Positions 11,702 through 15,079 of a stretch of 15,079 nt of DNA are shown in pieces. Numbering within the stretch: position 1 is the stretch's first letter; each line of letters starts with the position of its first letter. Location of the stretch: positions 1 through 15,079 of the forward strand of contig CAZRQF010000025.1 of assembly GCA_964602275.1 (NCBI GenBank). Reading direction: 5' to 3'. This DNA comes from RGIG6291 sp964602275 (GTDB lineage Bacteria > Bacillota > Clostridia > TANB77 > UBA1234). The notes under the pieces are model-generated. The model was not told the DNA's origin. It made no database searches and saw only the letters and a program-made list of their open reading frames with translations. A program made the position numbers and the translations under genes.

Positions 11702-14242
11702 TTATTTATAATCAATAACTACTGAATCATTATCAGACGAGCTAACTTTATAAACTCCTGATGATGCATTGCTATTTGAATTCTTATTTAATGATTTTGC
11801 ATAAGATAAATCATTTATTCCATCGTTATTTAAATCAATAAATATATCATCATTTGAACTTGAAACAGGTGAGCTTGCAACATTAATTACATTGTAATCT
11901 TTAGAAGCTAGCATCGATTCTGGAACATCGCTTCCACTAAAGAATGTGTTTGCACTTGAATGAGCTGCAGCTGTGTTTGTAGAAGAGCCAGATGGTGCAG
12001 TTGCAAACAATTCAAAATTATATTTTGCACATTTGTGAGGTTCATAGTATGAACTCTTTATGAAGTCGGTAGCACCTCTACCAACAATAGTTTTGCCACT
12101 TGCATTTTTAGTCTTATAAACGCATTGCTTAAATTTAAGTGAGAATATCTTACCAGGTTTGTAATAACGCTCTGCAACTTTTTTCTCACCCATGAAAGCT
12201 TCTGTTTGAGCTTTGTCGCCGTCTTCACTACGAGTATCGTAAATCTTTTTAGCTCTGTAATCCCATTTCTTGTATTCGCCAAGTTCGGCAGACCAAAATT
12301 CACTTTCGCTTGCAGTCAAATCACCAAATACGATTTGAGTTTTTGTATTTGTAACAATAACATCTTTAAAGTAGGCAAGTGAAGAATTTTTTGTTAATTG
12401 TGATAAGTTTTGTATTGTTATTAAAGTTCCACAACGATATTTTCTAAATAGAGTGAAGAAAGCTTCTGTGTCTTTATTTACATATAGAGGGAACTCGTCA
12501 ATGTATATAAAGTGTGGAGTTCTGCTATCTTCAACACCAGGTCTTCTAAGTACAGCATCTTTAAATGATAATATAACAAACATACCAAAAGCTTTTTGGT
12601 GAATTTCACCAAGGTCACCTTGTCTTGTACAAGCTGTTATAATTTCGCCGTTTTGAAGTGCTGCATCTAAGTCAATATTGTTATTTCTGCTACATAAAAC
12701 TCTCTTGATACCAGGATTTCTTAAGAAGTTATCAAGCTGAGTAATAGCACCATAAACAAATTTTTCTGTTTCTTTTCTACCACTACCATAAGTTGAAGCA
12801 ATCTCATATCCATGAATATTAACTGGTGGCTTGTAGAAGTTCTTTTCAAAATATCCAATCAAAGATTTGTAATCTTCTGCAAGTACAGGATCTTTCTTTA
12901 AAACTTCACAAAGTTCTTCAGCCTTATCAAAGTTATTAAGAATATCAAGCATATCTTCAAGGTTAGGAATTTCGCCATTGTGAACTTTTGGATAAACTAA
13001 TTTTAACAATATAGCTAAGTTTTCAAAAGCTTGTTGTGAAACGCTAGCGAAGAAAATGTTATCGCCACCGCCGCCGTCAGCTTCGTACATACCTTTTAAA
13101 ACTGTTGAAATAATAGCTGCAACTTTTGCAGGGTCTTTTCCTATAAATGGGTTAATACCGTAGGAATTAGGGTCCATTGGGTCAATAACTTTTACATCCA
13201 TATTATAAGCAGAAGCTACTTTTCTAACTCTTTCAATACAAGCATTGTCTGGTGCAACTAAAGTAAAGCCTAAATCTCTATAATACATTTGTTTAGTTTC
13301 AGGGTCTGTATATTTAAGCATATCTTTAACATACTCTTTATAATCAGACATTCTATTATCTCTTGGTTTTAAGAATGAAAGAGTAAAGTTTCTATTCAAA
13401 TAATCATTGCTATATGGAACTTCAAGAGTAGCAAGTCCTGCTTGAAGAGCATTATAACCTAACTTCTTACTAAGTTCCCTAAAGAAATATTTTCTTTCTA
13501 TATCGTTAGCACACATAGGCTCAACGATTGTTGCTGTTTTACCAGTACCAGTAGCACCTTCTACAAGTACTGCCTCAAATCTTTTCTTTTCTGGTATATA
13601 TACAAGTTCTCCACGCTTATCGTCAACGCAAATAGGAGCATCGCAAAGGAAAGCAGCTGGAGTTTCTTTTTTAGATTTAGCAGAAGCAAGTTTAAATCCA
13701 CCGTAATCTTCAAAAGATTCAATCCAATCATTGTCGCCATCTACAACATTTCCAATGTAGTATTCCCAAGTGCTTCTAAAAGTGCTTACAGCAGCTAATA
13801 TAGAAAGAGAACCAACTGCTGGAGTAATAAGCTCTGGCAAATTAATTGCAATATATCTAAAGTTTCTAAGTTGCATAAGCAAAAACCAAATTATCTCATT
13901 AGAACATTGAGATATCAAAGATATAACTATGCAATATAAACAAAGCGAGAAGAACACGAAGAAGTGCATAGGTGATCTAAGAGTGGTACGCTTAGGCGAA
14001 GCACACATAAGTGCATAACCTGCAACCGTACATAAAATTGCACCTAAATACATCCACATTGACCAATAACAAGCAAACTCACCAAATAAAAATACACGAC
14101 CGAATTCAAATAGTCTATCTACTGCGAAGTAGACCGATAAAATTGCAAAAACATATGCAAAAAATTCAGTAACATTTATTTTGAATGGTTTGAGCATTGC
14201 CTCAAATGGAGTTACTATAAAATTTAAAATTTTGGTTAACAT
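11702..14242 (-). CDS. VirD4/TraG-like coupling ATPase, membrane-anchored
   Basis: An 846-residue protein. The N-terminus has about four hydrophobic segments (roughly 26-44, 62-80, 92-112, 131-153). The P-loop GATGTGKT is at 229-236 and the Walker B FIYIDEFP at 578-585, followed by LITIQNLSQL with the Gln typical of VirD4/TraG/TraD ATPases. In that family a membrane-tethered hexamer brings DNA or protein substrates to a type IV secretion channel. Oddities: where canonical members have a DPKGE-type motif this one reads LVAPDNACIERV and then VIDPMDPNSYGINPF (352-366). The last 100 residues are Ser/Asn-rich with a DLNNDGIND motif at 803-811 resembling a calcium-binding loop. No relaxase or channel gene is in the window. 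Start ATG at 14242 follows AGGGGGT. Confidence 0.85.
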   Translation of the reverse strand: MLTKILNFIVTPFEAMLKPFKINVTEFFAYVFAILSVYFAVDRLFEFGRVFLFGEFACYWSMWMYLGAILCTVAGYALMCASPKRTTLRSPMHFFVFFSLCLYCIVISLISQCSNEIIWFLLMQLRNFRYIAINLPELITPAVGSLSILAAVSTFRSTWEYYIGNVVDGDNDWIESFEDYGGFKLASAKSKKETPAAFLCDAPICVDDKRGELVYIPEKKRFEAVLVEGATGTGKTATIVEPMCANDIERKYFFRELSKKLGYNALQAGLATLEVPYSNDYLNRNFTLSFLKPRDNRMSDYKEYVKDMLKYTDPETKQMYYRDLGFTLVAPDNACIERVRKVASAYNMDVKVIDPMDPNSYGINPFIGKDPAKVAAIISTVLKGMYEADGGGGDNIFFASVSQQAFENLAILLKLVYPKVHNGEIPNLEDMLDILNNFDKAEELCEVLKKDPVLAEDYKSLIGYFEKNFYKPPVNIHGYEIASTYGSGRKETEKFVYGAITQLDNFLRNPGIKRVLCSRNNNIDLDAALQNGEIITACTRQGDLGEIHQKAFGMFVILSFKDAVLRRPGVEDSRTPHFIYIDEFPLYVNKDTEAFFTLFRKYRCGTLITIQNLSQLTKNSSLAYFKDVIVTNTKTQIVFGDLTASESEFWSAELGEYKKWDYRAKKIYDTRSEDGDKAQTEAFMGEKKVAERYYKPGKIFSLKFKQCVYKTKNASGKTIVGRGATDFIKSSYYEPHKCAKYNFELFATAPSGSSTNTAAAHSSANTFFSGSDVPESMLASKDYNVINVASSPVSSSNDDIFIDLNNDGINDLSYAKSLNKNSNSNASSGVYKVSSSDNDSVVIDYK

Positions 14243-14266
14243 TTTTACCCCCTAAAAGTCATATTA

Positions 14267-14295
14267 TTGACAAAAGATAACATATATATTATCCT
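14267..14295 (+). promoter_or_regulatory. Weak candidate promoter for pth
   Basis: A perfect TTGACA at 14267-14272 is followed after 17 bp by TATCCT (14290-14295), a poor -10 box. It overlaps the minus-strand promoter, so the two transcription units would compete. The resulting leader to pth would be about 75 nt. Confidence 0.35.
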
Positions 14296-14316
14296 ATAAA
14301 ATGAGCAAAAAAACAA
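14288..14316 (-). promoter_or_regulatory. Probable promoter of the VirD4-like gene
   Basis: Read on the minus strand: TTGTTT (plus 14311-14316), 17 bp, then GATAAT (plus 14288-14293). Two mismatches in the -35 box and one in the -10 box. Start of transcription near 14281 would leave a leader of about 38 nt. Plausible, not certain. Confidence 0.5.
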
Positions 14317-14376
14317 GTGTTTTTGGGTAAATTACAATAAAAAATTATGTAAATTTATTGCTTGCAGGAGGTAAAA

Positions 14377-14934
14377 ATGAAAATTATAGTAGGGTTGGGA
14401 AATCCTGGTAAAGAATATGAAGAAACTAGACATAACCTAGGCTTTATGGCGATAGATAAAATAGCTAAAAAATTAGGTGTAGAGATTAACAAAAATAAAT
14501 TTAACGGGCTAATAGGAGAATTAAATTATGATGGCGAAAAGGTGCTATTAGTAAAGCCGCAGACATTTATGAATTTAAGCGGAAATTGTGTGGAACAAAT
14601 ACTTGATTTTTACAAATTAGAAGCTGAAGATTTGATTGTAATTTATGATGATATAGATATTGAATTTGGAAAAATTAGAATAAGACCGAGTGGTAGTCCA
14701 GGAACACATAACGGTATGAGAAATATAACGGATATGGTACAATCACAAAATTTTTGCAGAATTAGAATTGGAACGGGAAAGCCTAGGGAAAATCAAGAAT
14801 TATTTAATTTTGTGCTATCAAAATTTAATCGTGAAGAACTTAAAATTGTAGACGAAGTTACATCAAAAGTTGCGAGTGCGATTATAGAAATTTTAACTTG
14901 TGATGTAACAAAAGCAATGAATAGCTTTAATTAG
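14377..14934 (+). CDS. pth: Peptidyl-tRNA hydrolase
   Basis: A 185-residue enzyme that frees tRNA from peptidyl-tRNAs dropped by the ribosome. It starts MKIIVGLGNPGKEYEETRHN; N9 and H19 correspond to the E. coli N10 and catalytic H20. N66 in KPQTFMNLSG, D91/D92 in IVIYDDIDI and N112 in GTHNGMRNI match the other active-site residues. The ATG at 14377 is chosen over an in-frame TTG at 14362 because AGGAGGT (14366-14372) lies between them and the family begins MK(I/L)IVGLGNPG. The stop is TAG, and AGGAGAG overlapping it serves the next gene 8 nt on. Confidence 0.98.
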   Translation: MKIIVGLGNPGKEYEETRHNLGFMAIDKIAKKLGVEINKNKFNGLIGELNYDGEKVLLVKPQTFMNLSGNCVEQILDFYKLEAEDLIVIYDDIDIEFGKIRIRPSGSPGTHNGMRNITDMVQSQNFCRIRIGTGKPRENQELFNFVLSKFNREELKIVDEVTSKVASAIIEILTCDVTKAMNSFN

Positions 14935-14942
14935 GAGAGAGT

Positions 14943-15079
14943 ATGAAAAACTTGGTTATAATAAATAAAGAAAAAACTCAAACTGTTGTATGCGTATTAG
15001 AAAATCAAAAGATAGTAGAAAAATATGTATTCTTGAATTCGAACGAAACCTTAAATGGCAATATATATGCATGTAAAGT
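14943..15079 (+). CDS. Rne/Rng-family ribonuclease, N-terminal fragment (runs off window)
   Basis: Only the first 45 codons are present: MKNLVIINKEKTQTVVCVLE, then a hydrophilic stretch and ETLNGNIYACK at the window edge. Ribonuclease E/G proteins begin with this kind of short beta-strand region and then a (V/L)GNIY(K/L)G(R/K)V motif leading into the S1 domain, which fits here with ACK in place of KGR. Such enzymes cut single-stranded RNA in rRNA maturation and mRNA decay. It is 8 nt from pth with its ribosome site AGGAGAG overlapping the pth stop, so the two are co-transcribed. The assignment rests on a short match. Confidence 0.7.
   Translation, partial: MKNLVIINKEKTQTVVCVLENQKIVEKYVFLNSNETLNGNIYACK

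Noticed and set aside
9934..14361. Complete integrative element bounded by attachment sites
   Set aside because: No integrase, relaxase, tRNA target or matching direct repeats at the ends were found.
14362..14376. TTG at 14362 as start of pth
   Set aside because: The ribosome site lies downstream of it; ATG at 14377 matches the conserved N-terminus.

Overview
The window is AT-rich, strongly prefers AGA for arginine, and uses Shine-Dalgarno sites close to AAGGAGG. It carries the distal spc and alpha ribosomal-protein operons in Gram-positive order, with zinc-type S14 (rpsN), four-cysteine S4 and L36, a zinc-finger-type adenylate kinase, and a KOW/L14e-like gene between map and infA. That combination points to a low-GC Firmicute of the class Clostridia, probably an uncultured gut-type lineage. 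I cannot name a genus. All 22 gene ends that can be read use TAA or TAG, never TGA.

Layout. (1) 1-4276: end of rplE, then rpsN, rpsH, rplF, rplR, rpsE, rplO and secY, closed by a strong terminator. rpmD (L30) is missing from its usual place between rpsE and rplO. A 125-bp MITE-like inverted repeat sits between rplF and rplR. (2) 4321-5924: a new promoter, then adk and map, ending in a 15-bp hairpin whose loop holds the -35 box of the next promoter. (3) 5906-9897: KOW gene, infA, rpmJ, a structured 190-nt spacer, rpsM, rpsK, rpsD, rpoA and rplQ, closed by a terminator. (4) 9934-11690: an unusual control region (three related arms, an extended -10 promoter, a 20-bp palindrome), then a two-gene operon: a double-S1 RNA-binding protein and a winged-helix/nuclease-fold-like protein. 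(5) 11702-14242, minus strand: a large membrane-anchored VirD4/TraG-like ATPase that meets the preceding operon at a shared bidirectional terminator. (6) 14377-15079: pth and the start of an Rne/Rng-type ribonuclease gene.

How it works together. Regions 1-3 are housekeeping: ribosome assembly, protein export, nucleotide balance, N-terminal methionine removal, translation initiation and RNA polymerase alpha. Pth and the RNase return to translation and RNA metabolism. The odd part is 9934-14242, where genes resembling a conjugation coupling ATPase and a MobC/replication-relaxation-like protein lie between rplQ and pth. No relaxase, integrase, other T4SS gene or attachment repeat is visible. This module and its control region are the best candidates for something undescribed. 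Its function is not established by the sequence.
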